Of a DNA stretch of 64,000 nt, positions 10,623 to 20,923 are shown in pieces. Positions within the stretch are counted from its first letter, which is position 1. Every line of letters starts with the position of its first letter. The notes below the pieces were generated by a model, which was not told the origin of the DNA, made no database searches, and saw only the letters and a program-made list of their open reading frames with translations. The position numbers and the translations under genes are program-made. This stretch comes from Prochlorococcus sp. AG-347-I21 (GTDB taxonomy: Bacteria > Cyanobacteriota > Cyanobacteriia > PCC-6307 > Cyanobiaceae): NCBI GenBank assembly GCA_003279055.1, contig QCBP01000009.1:1-64000 (forward strand). The letters are read 5' to 3'.

Positions 10623-10872
10623 ATTTTTAATTATATTTTGATACTTAACAATAAGATCGTTATTGATTCTCTAAATTCAAAGATATACAAATTTTTTTTA
10701 AATGACAAATATTGTCCAAGGTTTTTTGAAAGAATTAAAAATTAAAAATTTAAATTGAATATTTTTATAATTAGCTTTAAAAATTATGACTTTTGAAAAG
10801 ATCTATTCATTATTTTTTGCGAAATTCACATAAACGACTACGATGATAATATAGTTTCATATTGCTAATTTC

Positions 10873-11868
10873 GTGACAAGTTTTATCACGGCAGTGCAGA
10901 ATAAAGAACCTAATTTTAATCTTACCAATAGTAGATTAAGATTAGTAAGTGGAACAACAAATCCTAAATTAGCTGAAGAAATTGCAACATACTTAGGGAT
11001 TGAAAATGTACCTTTAGTATCTAAAAGATTTGCTGATGGAGAAATTTATGTTCAAATTCAACAATCTATTAGAGGTTGTGATGTATTTCTTATACAACCT
11101 ACATGTGCTCCAGTTAACGACAGTTTAATGGAACTCATGATTATGGTTGATGCTTGCAAGAGGGCATCTGCTAGGCAAATAACTGCCGTAATACCTTACT
11201 TTGGATATGCAAGAGCAGACAGAAAGACTTCTGGAAGAGAGTCTATTACTGCAAAACTTACGGCTAATTTATTAGAGAAATCAGGGGTCGATAGAGTGCT
11301 TGCTATGGATTTGCATTCTGCTCAAATACAAGGTTATTTTGATATACCATGCGATCATATTTACGGTTCACCCGTATTAATTGATTATTTAGAAACTTTA
11401 AACTTGGATGAAGTTGTAGTTGTCTCTCCCGATGTAGGTGGAGTTGCTAGAGCACGAGCATTTGCAAAATTAATGAAAGATGCACCATTGGCGATAATCG
11501 ATAAAAGGAGATCAGCTCATAATATCTCAGAAAGTTTAACAGTTATTGGTGAAGTTAAAGGTAAAACAGCTATTCTAATAGACGACATGATCGACACAGG
11601 GGGCACTATTTGTTCTGGAGCTAATTTATTAAAAAAAGAAGGAGCAAATAGAATATTTGCATGTGCTTCTCATGCTGTATTTTCTCCTCCCTCTTATGAA
11701 AGATTAAGTACTAAGGATTTATTCGAACAAGTTATTGTTACTAACAGCATACCAGTTGTTATTAAAAATAATTTCCCACAGTTAAAAGTCCTCTCTGTAG
11801 CAAATATGTTAGGGGAAGCTATTTGGAGAATTCATGAAGAAAGTTCCGTAAGTTCAATGTTTAGATAA
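10873..11868 (+). CDS. prs: Ribose-phosphate pyrophosphokinase
   Basis: Makes PRPP from ribose 5-phosphate and ATP for purine, pyrimidine, histidine and NAD synthesis. The 331-residue protein has the class I features: FADGEIYVQIQQSIRG near the N terminus, AVIPYFGYARADRKT (ATP site), RSAHNISE, and the PRPP-binding loop AILIDDMIDTGGTI. The start is GTG at 10873, which matches the usual N-terminal length for cyanobacteria. The 250-nt upstream gap is non-coding; TGATAAT at 10844-10850 is a plausible -10 element, leaving a short leader. Convergent with the next small gene. Confidence 0.97.
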   Translation: MTSFITAVQNKEPNFNLTNSRLRLVSGTTNPKLAEEIATYLGIENVPLVSKRFADGEIYVQIQQSIRGCDVFLIQPTCAPVNDSLMELMIMVDACKRASARQITAVIPYFGYARADRKTSGRESITAKLTANLLEKSGVDRVLAMDLHSAQIQGYFDIPCDHIYGSPVLIDYLETLNLDEVVVVSPDVGGVARARAFAKLMKDAPLAIIDKRRSAHNISESLTVIGEVKGKTAILIDDMIDTGGTICSGANLLKKEGANRIFACASHAVFSPPSYERLSTKDLFEQVIVTNSIPVVIKNNFPQLKVLSVANMLGEAIWRIHEESSVSSMFR

Positions 11869-11877
11869 TTAATAAAA

Positions 11878-12315
11878 TTATTTTTTGCTTTCCTTTACAA
11901 GTTGCTTTAATTTTTTTTCATAATCATTTTTTATATTCTTTGGAATGCTTTCAGGACAAATATTTAGTGCACTTCCAACAATCTGAAATGTGCCAGCGTT
12001 ATAAAGTTTTTTTTCGTCGAGTGTTTCATCTCCTAATTCTTTAATAGACCCACCATGCTTTCCAATTATAACGTTGGCAAAAGTGGCACTGGCAATGCCA
12101 AGTCCTTTTTTAAATTCTACTTGAGCTTTTGATGCTATACATAGGTAAGATGCCCCCATTTGTCTATATAAGAAAAGATCTTTTTCAGAAGCGGCAATTT
12201 TATTTTCGGCTTTAATTTGTTTATTTATTGTATTAATCTCAAAAAGTGTGAAGGGTATAATAAGAAAAGAAACCAATAAAATAAGATTTCTTTTTGTATA
12301 AAAATTAATAATCAT
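11878..12315 (-). CDS. Hypothetical exported protein
   Basis: 145 residues, not recognised. A hydrophobic segment at about residues 11-28 followed by polar sequence looks like an uncleaved signal anchor or a signal peptide. The mature part has two widely spaced Cys residues (in SYLCIASKA and LNICPESIP) that could form a disulfide in the periplasm or thylakoid lumen. It also has a basic, Lys-rich C terminus. The Gly/Ala-rich middle (GLGIASATFANVIIGKHGGS) suggests a folded domain. It is the second of two consecutive minus-strand genes and ends 9 nt from the stop of prs. Function unknown. Confidence 0.65.
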   Translation of the reverse strand: MIINFYTKRNLILLVSFLIIPFTLFEINTINKQIKAENKIAASEKDLFLYRQMGASYLCIASKAQVEFKKGLGIASATFANVIIGKHGGSIKELGDETLDEKKLYNAGTFQIVGSALNICPESIPKNIKNDYEKKLKQLVKESKK

Positions 12316-12376
12316 TAACTAAAAACATTTTATATAAGATAACATTTTTACTTTTATTGTTAATTGATAAGAGTAC

Positions 12377-12919
12377 TTAGTTAATAATTTTTATTTCGTG
12401 ATGATTCTCTACTATTTTTAGCTTATTTTTTTTCCATGAATATATGACCCTAAATCTATAATTATCTGAATCTACAAGTCTTGTATGTTCGATAATAAAC
12501 CAATCATTATAAGAAGATTCAAAAATCATTTCATGTTCATCTACCTGTTTAATATTTGAAATCCCTTCATCATTACTCAAATAAAAATTCTCTCTTATAA
12601 GTTGATGACCCTTTAAATAAGCACTCATCTCTCCTCGTTCTTTGTACTGCGGATTTTCCTCAAAAAAATTATATTTTTTTTCTGGGTACCATGTGAATTT
12701 ATAGTGTGACTCCCATTCAGATTTCTTTTCAAGAGCTTGTATATTAATATTCATGCATAAGTTATAAGTTTTTTGTATTTCATCAAGATAATATGATCTA
12801 TTAGATTTCCACTGTCCAATATTTCTTGAAAACCATCTTTTTAAATTACTATTCAAACTGATTTCTGGAGAATTATTCTCACCAAAATTTAAATCTCTCC
12901 TTTGATTAATAACAACCAT
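12377..12919 (-). CDS. CpcS/CpeS-like lipocalin-fold protein (tentative)
   Basis: 180 residues. The segment WFSRNIGQWKSNRSYYL near the N terminus and the closing strands (EHTRLVDSDNYRFRVIYSW and the IKI end) resemble the beta-barrel of phycobiliprotein lyases of the CpcS/CpeS family. Those enzymes attach bilins to Cys of phycobiliproteins. High-light Prochlorococcus keeps only remnants of phycoerythrin, so a bilin-binding or chaperone role is possible but unproven. The match is by overall pattern, not by a catalytic residue I can name. No signal peptide. It is transcribed away from sasA (106-nt gap). Confidence 0.5.
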   Translation of the reverse strand: MVVINQRRDLNFGENNSPEISLNSNLKRWFSRNIGQWKSNRSYYLDEIQKTYNLCMNINIQALEKKSEWESHYKFTWYPEKKYNFFEENPQYKERGEMSAYLKGHQLIRENFYLSNDEGISNIKQVDEHEMIFESSYNDWFIIEHTRLVDSDNYRFRVIYSWKKNKLKIVENHHEIKIIN

Positions 12920-13025
12920 TTATATATTTGTCTTATTTATTTCATAGCTTATTTGTAGAATAAAAATAAATATCTTAATGTGTTTATAAGGATTAACAGC
13001 TTTTCAACACTTCAGGGGAAATCAT

Positions 13026-14144
13026 TTGAATGATAAGAAAGAGCTAAAATTAATACTTGTAGCAGCTAGAAATCAACTTTCTAGTAGTGATATAAAGTCT
13101 CTGATCGCTTATTTAGAATCAGATGATTGTGAATTTGAGATTTCTCTTCAGATATCTGAGCCTAAAGAACAGCCTGAATTACTTGAATTACATAGATTGG
13201 TCGCTATCCCAGCTCTAATAAAAGTATCCCCTGCTCCAAAACAAATATTTGCTGGAAGTAATATTTTCGCTCAGTTGCAGAAATGGTTGCCAAGGTGGAC
13301 ACAGGAAGGCTTAACAAAAAATCTAGGGATTAATTTACAGCCATCCAAAATTGATTCAATAAGAACTCAAAAAGAATTTCTTTTGGAAGATGAACTTCTT
13401 GTTTTAAGACAAGAAAATGAGACATTAACAAAAAGAATAGAATCTCAGGAAAGATTATTAAGAATGGTAGCTCATGAATTAAGAACTCCCTTGACAGCAG
13501 CAACTTTAGCTGTTCAGAGTCAAAAACTTGGTCAAATAGATGTTTCAAAATTGCAAGATGTAATTAAAAGACGTCTAGAGGAGATTGAACTCTTATCTCA
13601 GGATCTTTTAGAAGTTGGAACAACCAAATGGGAAGCGTTATTTAATCCTCAGAAAATAGACTTAGGTAATATAAGTGCTGAAGTAATACTCGAATTAGAA
13701 AAATTTTGGAGATTAAGAAATATTGAGATTGATACGGATATCCCCTCGGATCTGCCAAATGTATTTGCAGATCAGAGGAGAATGAGGCAAGTATTTTTAA
13801 ATTTAATTGAAAATGCTATTAAATTTTCTAAAGACTCTGGATCGATAAAAATTACAATGATTCATAAGACAAATCAATGGGTAGAAATAACAATTTGTGA
13901 CAAAGGTGCAGGAATTCCTTTGAGTGAACAAAAAAGAATTTTTTTGGATAGAGTTAGGCTCCCACAGACTTCTGAAGGGACTTCAGGGTTTGGGATAGGT
14001 TTGTCTGTATGCAGGAGAATAGTAGAAGTCCATGGAGGAAGAATATGGGTTGTATCTGAAATTGGTATAGGTTCCTGCTTTCATTTTACTGTTCCTGTGT
14101 GGCAAGGACAAAATAAAGAGCAACAATACTTGACGAAAGGCTAG
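13026..14144 (+). CDS. sasA: Circadian clock output histidine kinase SasA
   Basis: 372 residues. The N-terminal 100 residues form the KaiB-like thioredoxin-fold domain that docks on KaiC ([20 protein letters not shown]). A coiled linker and the HisKA domain follow, with [12 protein letters not shown] and phospho-acceptor His150. The HATPase domain has an N box ([13 protein letters not shown]), G1 (CDKGAGIP) and G2 ([13 protein letters not shown]). SasA autophosphorylates on KaiC cue and passes phosphate to RpaA. The start is TTG at 13026, preceded by AGGGGAA, giving the expected N terminus. No kai gene is in the window. It ends 41 nt before tRNA-Glu on the same strand. Confidence 0.95.
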   Translation: MNDKKELKLILVAARNQLSSSDIKSLIAYLESDDCEFEISLQISEPKEQPELLELHRLVAIPALIKVSPAPKQIFAGSNIFAQLQKWLPRWTQEGLTKNLGINLQPSKIDSIRTQKEFLLEDELLVLRQENETLTKRIESQERLLRMVAHELRTPLTAATLAVQSQKLGQIDVSKLQDVIKRRLEEIELLSQDLLEVGTTKWEALFNPQKIDLGNISAEVILELEKFWRLRNIEIDTDIPSDLPNVFADQRRMRQVFLNLIENAIKFSKDSGSIKITMIHKTNQWVEITICDKGAGIPLSEQKRIFLDRVRLPQTSEGTSGFGIGLSVCRRIVEVHGGRIWVVSEIGIGSCFHFTVPVWQGQNKEQQYLTKG

Positions 14145-14185
14145 CCTTACTCTTAATTTTACTAAAGCTGTTATGCTGTTTCCTT

Positions 14186-14258
14186 GGCCCCATCGTCTAG
14201 AGGCCTAGGACACCTCCCTTTCACGGAGGCGACAGGGGTTCGAATCCCCTTGGGGCTA
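14186..14258 (+). tRNA. tRNA-Glu (UUC)
   Basis: 73-nt cloverleaf without encoded CCA. The acceptor arm is GGCCCCA/TGGGGCT with a terminal G-U pair and discriminator A. The D arm is in TCGTCTAGAGGCCTAGGA. The anticodon stem is CCTCC/GGAGG with loop CTTTCAC and anticodon TTC, and the T arm is AGGGGTTCGAATCCCCT. In cyanobacteria this tRNA serves both translation and, as glutamyl-tRNA, the first step of tetrapyrrole synthesis by GluTR. Its last base abuts the stop codon of the minus-strand gene at 14259. Confidence 0.98.
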
Positions 14259-14810
14259 TTAATTTAATTCATAAAGATCTTTTTGATTTTTTGCTTGCCT
14301 ATCCACGGCAATTAAATTCTCTGAAAGATCCTTTTTCAGTCTTTTCTCTATCATACCTATTGGCATCCATTGACATCCTTGAACAGTAAGATCATAAATT
14401 AAGGAATTTTTTGATGTATTTTTAATTCTTTGTATTTTCCAACTGCCTTCAAATTTCCTAAAATCTCCTTTTATCAAATTAAATTTTAATAGGCCAAGCT
14501 TCTTATCTTCAAATAAGTCGATAGTTACTTCAGCTGAAAATTTCATACCAAGGAAATCCTGAGCTCCAACTTGTTTAAGGTGGACGTTATTTTCATTCTG
14601 AAATATTTTTTTGCTCGATAAAAGATTTGGTATGTAGAGATTTAGCCGATCATAATCTGTTAATACATTCCACAAAGAATCAAAACTTGCAGAAGTTGTA
14701 AGCTGTGCTGCCAGTCGTCTTGTTCCGCCAGAAAGCTTTTCCATCGTCTGCTCAATTGTCCTGAAATCATTTTCTTTATAATGATTCATTGATTCTTGAG
14801 GATTGTTCAT
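14259..14810 (-). CDS. SRPBCC/START-like polyketide cyclase family protein
   Basis: 183 residues of the SRPBCC superfamily (COG2867-like cyclase/dehydrase). The pattern is clear in TTSASFDSLWNVLTDYDRLNLYIPNLLSS at the start of the domain (shown here by position, about residues 39-66), followed by the LKQVG and F-S-A-E-V-T strands and a C-terminal helix that begins after IGMIEKRLKKDL. The fold binds hydrophobic ligands. Plastid and cyanobacterial relatives are membrane-associated, but the ligand is unknown. The gene runs antisense towards tRNA-Glu with no spacer, so its transcript must end inside the tRNA region. Confidence 0.7.
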   Translation of the reverse strand: MNNPQESMNHYKENDFRTIEQTMEKLSGGTRRLAAQLTTSASFDSLWNVLTDYDRLNLYIPNLLSSKKIFQNENNVHLKQVGAQDFLGMKFSAEVTIDLFEDKKLGLLKFNLIKGDFRKFEGSWKIQRIKNTSKNSLIYDLTVQGCQWMPIGMIEKRLKKDLSENLIAVDRQAKNQKDLYELN

Positions 14811-14986
14811 ACAAGAATTTTTAATTAGATAAAAATTATTTCTGTGTAACTATACTGATAAAAACAACAATTACTGAAAAATAAAAATATTTTGATCTAT
14901 TTATTCCGATCTCAAAACGTAACCATTTTTATAAAATCACTACAAATTAAACTACAAATTGATAATCTTTTATAAAAGAAATCTAA

Positions 14987-16102
<1,116 letters not shown>

Positions 16103-16211
16103 ATATTTGATATTCACATTTAAATTTAAATGCTAAATACTTTTTGGTTTAGACACAATATGTAGCTAATCATAGAAAAAAAGAGGATTTTAAAAAAAGA
16201 ACACTAAAAAT

Positions 16212-17735
16212 ATGCCTTCAACTTTAAGTAATCCTCTAAGATTAGGTTTACGGCAGGAAAGAGTCATACCTCCACAATGCTTAGTAATATTTGGTGCTAG
16301 TGGAGACCTCACTCATAGAAAATTAATACCAGCCTTATTCGAACTCTATTTGCAAAGAAGAATTCCTAGTGAATTTGGAATAGTTGGTTGTGCGAGAAGA
16401 CCTTGGACTGATAATGAGTTTAGAGACAAGATGAAAGTAAAATTATCGAATCAAATATCTGGTAAAGAACGGGAGTGGGAAAAATTTTCTAATTATCTTT
16501 TCTACGAACCAGTTGACTTACAACAAAGTGATCATGTCCTAAGACTTTCTAAGAGATTAAATGAAATTGATAAAACACAAGCTACTCACGGGAATAGAAC
16601 ATTTTATTTATCAGTTTCTCCGAATTTCTATGCTAGCGGATGTAAAGCCCTTAAAGCAGCTGGCCTTTTAGATGACCCTAAGAAAAGTCGTTTAGTGATT
16701 GAAAAACCTTTTGGAAGAGATTATTCAAGTGCAAAAAAATTGAATAAGATCGTTCAAAGTTGTGCTAAAGAAAGTCAGATTTATAGGATTGATCATTATT
16801 TAGGCAAAGAGACAGTTCAAAATATTCTTGTTTTGAGGTTTGCTAACACTATTTTTGAACCAATCTGGAATAGAAATTATATATCAAGTGTTCAAATTAC
16901 TTCATCTGAAACTGTTGGTGTAGAAGATAGAGCAGGTTATTACGAAAGCTCTGGTGCTTTGAGAGATATGCTTCAAAATCATATGACTCAAATGCTTGCT
17001 GTTACTGCCATGGAACCTCCGGGAAAGTTTGAACCAGAAGCAATAAGAAATGAAAAAGCTAAGGTTCTTCAAGCTTCAAAACTTGCTGACGAAAATAAAC
17101 CGTGGAATTGTTGTATTAGAGGTCAATATGGAGATGGAGGAAATATCTCAAATAGACTCAAGGGATATAGGCAGGAAGATGGTGTTAATTGTAATAGCAC
17201 AACAGAAACTTATATTGCTACAAAAGTTTTCGTTGATAACTGGCGTTGGCAAGGGGTTCCTTTTTATTTGAGAACAGGTAAAAGACTCCCTAAAAGACTT
17301 GGAGAAATTGTCTTGACTTTTAAAGACGTTCCCGTTCATTTATTTGAATCGACAATTATAAATCCTGCACCAAATCAACTTATCCTTAGAATTCAGCCAA
17401 ATGAAGGAGCTACTTTTAAATTTGAGGTCAAATCTCCTGGCTCTGGGATGAAGTCAAGACCTGTTGAGATGGAATTTTCTTATGATGAATCATTTGGAGA
17501 ACCCTCAGATGAAGGCTATGTAAGATTATTAGCTGATGCAATGCTTTCTGACCCAACCTTATTTACTCGAAGTGATGAAGTTGAGGCAGCCTGGAAACTT
17601 TATACGCCAATAATAGAATTGATGGATAATTCTCCTTGGAAGTTACCTATTTATAATTATGAATCTATGACGTGGGGCCCTCCTGAGTCTGATCAATTAC
17701 TTTCAAAAGATAATATATTCTGGCGCAGACCTTAA
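16212..17735 (+). CDS. zwf: Glucose-6-phosphate 1-dehydrogenase
   Basis: 507 residues. Oxidises glucose 6-phosphate to 6-phosphogluconolactone with NADP reduction, the entry to the oxidative pentose phosphate pathway used in the dark. GASGDLTHRKLIPALFEL is the dinucleotide site, the catalytic signature is RIDHYLGKE, and the substrate segment VIEKPFGRD is present. Length matches the family. ATG start. It forms the head of a tight operon with opcA (2-nt gap) and cobB (3-nt gap). OpcA is its known activator in cyanobacteria, so the coupling is functional. Confidence 0.97.
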   Translation: MPSTLSNPLRLGLRQERVIPPQCLVIFGASGDLTHRKLIPALFELYLQRRIPSEFGIVGCARRPWTDNEFRDKMKVKLSNQISGKEREWEKFSNYLFYEPVDLQQSDHVLRLSKRLNEIDKTQATHGNRTFYLSVSPNFYASGCKALKAAGLLDDPKKSRLVIEKPFGRDYSSAKKLNKIVQSCAKESQIYRIDHYLGKETVQNILVLRFANTIFEPIWNRNYISSVQITSSETVGVEDRAGYYESSGALRDMLQNHMTQMLAVTAMEPPGKFEPEAIRNEKAKVLQASKLADENKPWNCCIRGQYGDGGNISNRLKGYRQEDGVNCNSTTETYIATKVFVDNWRWQGVPFYLRTGKRLPKRLGEIVLTFKDVPVHLFESTIINPAPNQLILRIQPNEGATFKFEVKSPGSGMKSRPVEMEFSYDESFGEPSDEGYVRLLADAMLSDPTLFTRSDEVEAAWKLYTPIIELMDNSPWKLPIYNYESMTWGPPESDQLLSKDNIFWRRP

Positions 17736-17737
17736 AA

Positions 17738-19039
17738 ATGAAACCTCAATTAACTCTCCAAACCCCATTAGAGCTTCCTTATCAGGAAATATCTAATTAC
17801 CTTAACAAGTTATGGATTTCAAAAGATAAAGATAATACGGGAGCTAATACTTTTACATTAATGGTTTGGCAGCCTGCCTGGCTTGAACAATGTTTGGTTC
17901 AAAAAGGATTAGTAAATGGACCAATTACTGGAAATTTAAGTCCAGAGATAATTGAAGTTGCTAAAAAATTTATATTAGATCAAGGACTTCCCATCAATAC
18001 TTCCCTTAATAGTGAAGATTTATTGAATTTATTGAAAGAAAATTTATGTAATAAAGACTTCGAAGACTTTAGAGGACAATTTTTTGAATCCTCCATAAGT
18101 ACATTAAATCCAAGAAGATTAATAACTCTAGCGCCAACGTTAAATAAAAATTCAGATATCAAAACTTTTGTGTCCGCTTACTGTCCATTAAGTGATACTC
18201 AAGCTATGCAACCTATATGTGGGGATTTAGTGGTTATTAGGGGGGACTCAGCCTCAATATCCAATAAAGGTTTAAAAATAATTGATGAATTATCTATTTA
18301 TGAATTACCTTCATGGTTATGGTGGAATGGAAGCTTGGATGAATCACCTGAAATCTTCGAATATTTTACTAATTATGGTCTAAGGTTAATAATTGATACT
18401 GCTCTTGGTTCGCCTAATAGATGCTTAAAAGTTTTAGATCAATTAAATAATTCAAATAAAGCTATTAATGATTTGAATTGGGTTAGGTTGAAAAATTGGA
18501 GGGAATCATTGGCGATGATTTTTGATCCGCCTTCTAGAAGACCGATTTTAGATCATATTACTGATATTGATATTGATATAGCAGGAGATCATATAATTCA
18601 AGCTTTGTTTTTGATTTCATGGATTAGCGATAAACTTGGTTGGTCTTTTCTAAGAGTTGAGAGGGATACAGAATCAACAAAAATAAAGTTTGAAAGAATT
18701 AATGGCGAAATAATTTCTGCATCAATTAATCCCCTATCTTTAGGAAATCCGAGTATTCATTTAGGACAAGTAATTGGATTGAGGTTGATTTCAAAAATTA
18801 GTGAGGTTCAAAAAAATAACACTTGTGTAATACTCGGCTGTGAGTCAGTGGAATGTATGAGACTTGAAGCAGGTGGAATGGCTAATATGGAATTAATAGA
18901 ACAAGTTGTTCCAAATTCTTTTTCGACTTCAGAGTATGATGTTAGTAAGTTATTAGGAAGTAGTAGAGGTAATACAAGTCCTCTTTTTGAAAATTCTATT
19001 AAAATAGCACTTCAAATATTTAATGGTTTTAATAACTAA
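17738..19039 (+). CDS. opcA: Glucose-6-phosphate dehydrogenase assembly/activator protein OpcA
   Basis: 433 residues. OpcA is the cyanobacterial allosteric partner that helps G6PDH oligomerise and makes it redox-responsive. The protein matches the family in length and in its central segments (LPSWLWWNGSLDE, DLNWVRLKNWRESLAMIFDP). The assignment is strengthened by its position directly after zwf with a 2-nt gap. Cys residues that could serve thioredoxin control are present (YCPLSDTQAMQPICGD, GCESVECMRL), but no specific disulfide can be assigned. No signal peptide or membrane segment; cytosolic. Confidence 0.93.
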   Translation: MKPQLTLQTPLELPYQEISNYLNKLWISKDKDNTGANTFTLMVWQPAWLEQCLVQKGLVNGPITGNLSPEIIEVAKKFILDQGLPINTSLNSEDLLNLLKENLCNKDFEDFRGQFFESSISTLNPRRLITLAPTLNKNSDIKTFVSAYCPLSDTQAMQPICGDLVVIRGDSASISNKGLKIIDELSIYELPSWLWWNGSLDESPEIFEYFTNYGLRLIIDTALGSPNRCLKVLDQLNNSNKAINDLNWVRLKNWRESLAMIFDPPSRRPILDHITDIDIDIAGDHIIQALFLISWISDKLGWSFLRVERDTESTKIKFERINGEIISASINPLSLGNPSIHLGQVIGLRLISKISEVQKNNTCVILGCESVECMRLEAGGMANMELIEQVVPNSFSTSEYDVSKLLGSSRGNTSPLFENSIKIALQIFNGFNN

Positions 19040-19042
19040 TAA

Positions 19043-20434
19043 ATGCCTTGTGTAATATCTTCTCCTTCAACTGATAGTGGCAAAACTACACTATCTCTTT
19101 TGATATCGTGTTGGGCGTTTTCAAAAGGTATAAAGATACAAACTTTCAAAGTTGGCCCAGATTATCTTGATCAACAACAACTTAGTTCAATTGGCCAACC
19201 TATTTGTAGGAATTTAGATATTTTTTTATGTGGTGAGGAATGGGTTAAAGAAAGTTTTTTTAAACATTCTTTAAAATATGAATTCTCCTTAATTGAAGGA
19301 GCAATGGGTCTTTTTGATGGATTGGGTGCCACAACTTATTCCAGTACAGCAAGTATCTCTAAACTTCTAAATGCTCCAGTAATTTTTATTATTGATGCTA
19401 GAGGTCAAGTAGCTTCTCTTTTGGCGACTGTTCGAGGCTTTAGAAATTTCGATAGTGATTTGTCAATACCAGGGATTATATTTAACAACGTTAATTCAGA
19501 TAGACATAAAAAATTAATCAAAGAAGTTTTTAAAAATGAAGAGATCGAAATTCTTGGTTTTTTACCATCTGATTCAAAAATAACTTTAAACAAAGCTAAT
19601 TTAGGTTTGATATCTCCATTGGATAATGGTAAGGAAATTGATGTTGAATATTTTGCAAATTTTGCCGAAAGAAATCTTGATGTATTTTCTCTTATTAAAT
19701 TTCTGAAATCTCCTCAAAAGAAAATATTGAATTATGTCAGTTTTGAAGTTTTTAAAATAGACAAATTTAAACCTATCGCAATTGCAGAAGATAAAATCTT
19801 TCATTTTCAATACCCTGAAACTAAGGAGTTTTTGAGTGAAATAGGCATACCATTGATTCCATGGAGTATTTATGATGATGAAGAGATACCTAATGAAGCT
19901 TCTTCTTTAATCATTCCTGGGGGGTTTCCTGAAAAATATGCTGACCATATAAGTAACTCTATAAAAAGCTTAAATTCCTTAAGGAACTTCCGCAAAAATG
20001 GATTTATATATGCAGAGTGCGGAGGGATGATGATTTTAGGAGACTTTTTAAAAGATGAAAATGGTAATAATCATAAAATGAGTGGCATTCTGCCTTTTAG
20101 ATCAAAAAAAAGTAAACTTTCAGTTGGTTATAGATACATTGAGGGTTTAAAAGATACTCCGATCATTAAACAAAAACAACTAATTAGAGGACATGAATTT
20201 CATTATTGGGAAATTGAAAATAATTTATCTGAATTTGATTTAAGAAAAGCTAAACAACAGGAGGAACTTTCTTCCCCATGGAAAATTAAATCTTGGAAAA
20301 CTGAATACAAGAATGAAGGTTTTTTTGATGAAAAATTACATGCCAGTTGGATACACTTACATTTGCCAAGTTCTCCAGAAGTCGCAAAAAACTTTATAGA
20401 TACCACCCAAATTAGTTTTTCAAGGGATTCTTAA
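19043..20434 (+). CDS. cobB: Cobyrinic acid a,c-diamide synthase
   Basis: 463 residues. Amidates side chains a and c of (hydrogeno)byrinic/cobyrinic acid with glutamine and ATP in (pseudo)cobalamin synthesis. The N-terminal ATPase half has a P-loop in SSPSTDSGKTTLSLL and VGPDYLDQQQL. The C-terminal class I glutamine amidotransferase half has IIPGGFPEKYA and the nucleophile Cys in YAECGGMMILGD, with a late His in LHASWIHLHLPSSP. Third gene of the zwf-opcA-cobB operon, 3 nt after opcA. Its TAA overlaps the TAA of the convergent minus-strand gene in one TTAA. Confidence 0.95.
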   Translation: MPCVISSPSTDSGKTTLSLLISCWAFSKGIKIQTFKVGPDYLDQQQLSSIGQPICRNLDIFLCGEEWVKESFFKHSLKYEFSLIEGAMGLFDGLGATTYSSTASISKLLNAPVIFIIDARGQVASLLATVRGFRNFDSDLSIPGIIFNNVNSDRHKKLIKEVFKNEEIEILGFLPSDSKITLNKANLGLISPLDNGKEIDVEYFANFAERNLDVFSLIKFLKSPQKKILNYVSFEVFKIDKFKPIAIAEDKIFHFQYPETKEFLSEIGIPLIPWSIYDDEEIPNEASSLIIPGGFPEKYADHISNSIKSLNSLRNFRKNGFIYAECGGMMILGDFLKDENGNNHKMSGILPFRSKKSKLSVGYRYIEGLKDTPIIKQKQLIRGHEFHYWEIENNLSEFDLRKAKQQEELSSPWKIKSWKTEYKNEGFFDEKLHASWIHLHLPSSPEVAKNFIDTTQISFSRDS

Positions 20435-20910
20435 TTTATTATCAAATTAAATATTTTGAGAGGAGAACCTAAAAAAAACATTCCAGGCAAAGTAATTAAT
20501 GGTCCTAAAAGACCTCCTACTAAGACCTCAATTTTTGTATGACCCAAGGTTTCTTTTAAAAGTAATTCAGATTGAGAGTCTAGTTTTTTTGAAAGTTTAT
20601 TAATTTCTGCAGCTTGAATCCCAGCTGATTTTCGAACACCACTAGCGTCATACATAACTATTAGTGCTATAGCAACTGATAATGCAAATATTGAGCTATC
20701 AAATCCCAATTCATAACCTATACCAGATGTCGCAGCAGTTATTAAGGCGGAATGACTTGAAGGCATACCACCCGTCTCAAAAATAATTCCAAATCTTATC
20801 TCTCCAGTTGAAAAGAAATTGAATACAATTTTAAACAATTGAGCTAGTAAACAGGATAATAAGCTCCAGAAAAGAACAGAATTATTAAAAAAGGAAAAAA
20901 ACTCAGACAT
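20431..20910 (-). CDS. Divergent PAP2 family membrane protein (DUF212)
   Basis: 159 residues, hydrophobic, about four membrane segments. It carries the DUF212/divergent-PAP2 pattern GGMPSSHSALITAATSGIGY followed by VMYDASGVRKSAGIQA and the C-terminal LGHTKIEVLVGGLLG. The PSSH histidine and the YDA-GVR segment correspond to the phosphatase-like core, suggesting a lipid or isoprenoid phosphate as substrate. It lies 13 nt downstream of crtE on the same strand, so an isoprenoid pyrophosphate is an attractive but unproven substrate. Confidence 0.85.
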   Translation of the reverse strand: MSEFFSFFNNSVLFWSLLSCLLAQLFKIVFNFFSTGEIRFGIIFETGGMPSSHSALITAATSGIGYELGFDSSIFALSVAIALIVMYDASGVRKSAGIQAAEINKLSKKLDSQSELLLKETLGHTKIEVLVGGLLGPLITLPGMFFLGSPLKIFNLIIN

Positions 20911-20923
20911 AAATTAAAACTAA

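Noticed and set aside
14186-14258. tRNA-Glu as a possible integration site for a mobile element
   Set aside because: No integrase and no repeat of the tRNA 3' end was seen nearby; flanking genes are conserved housekeeping genes.
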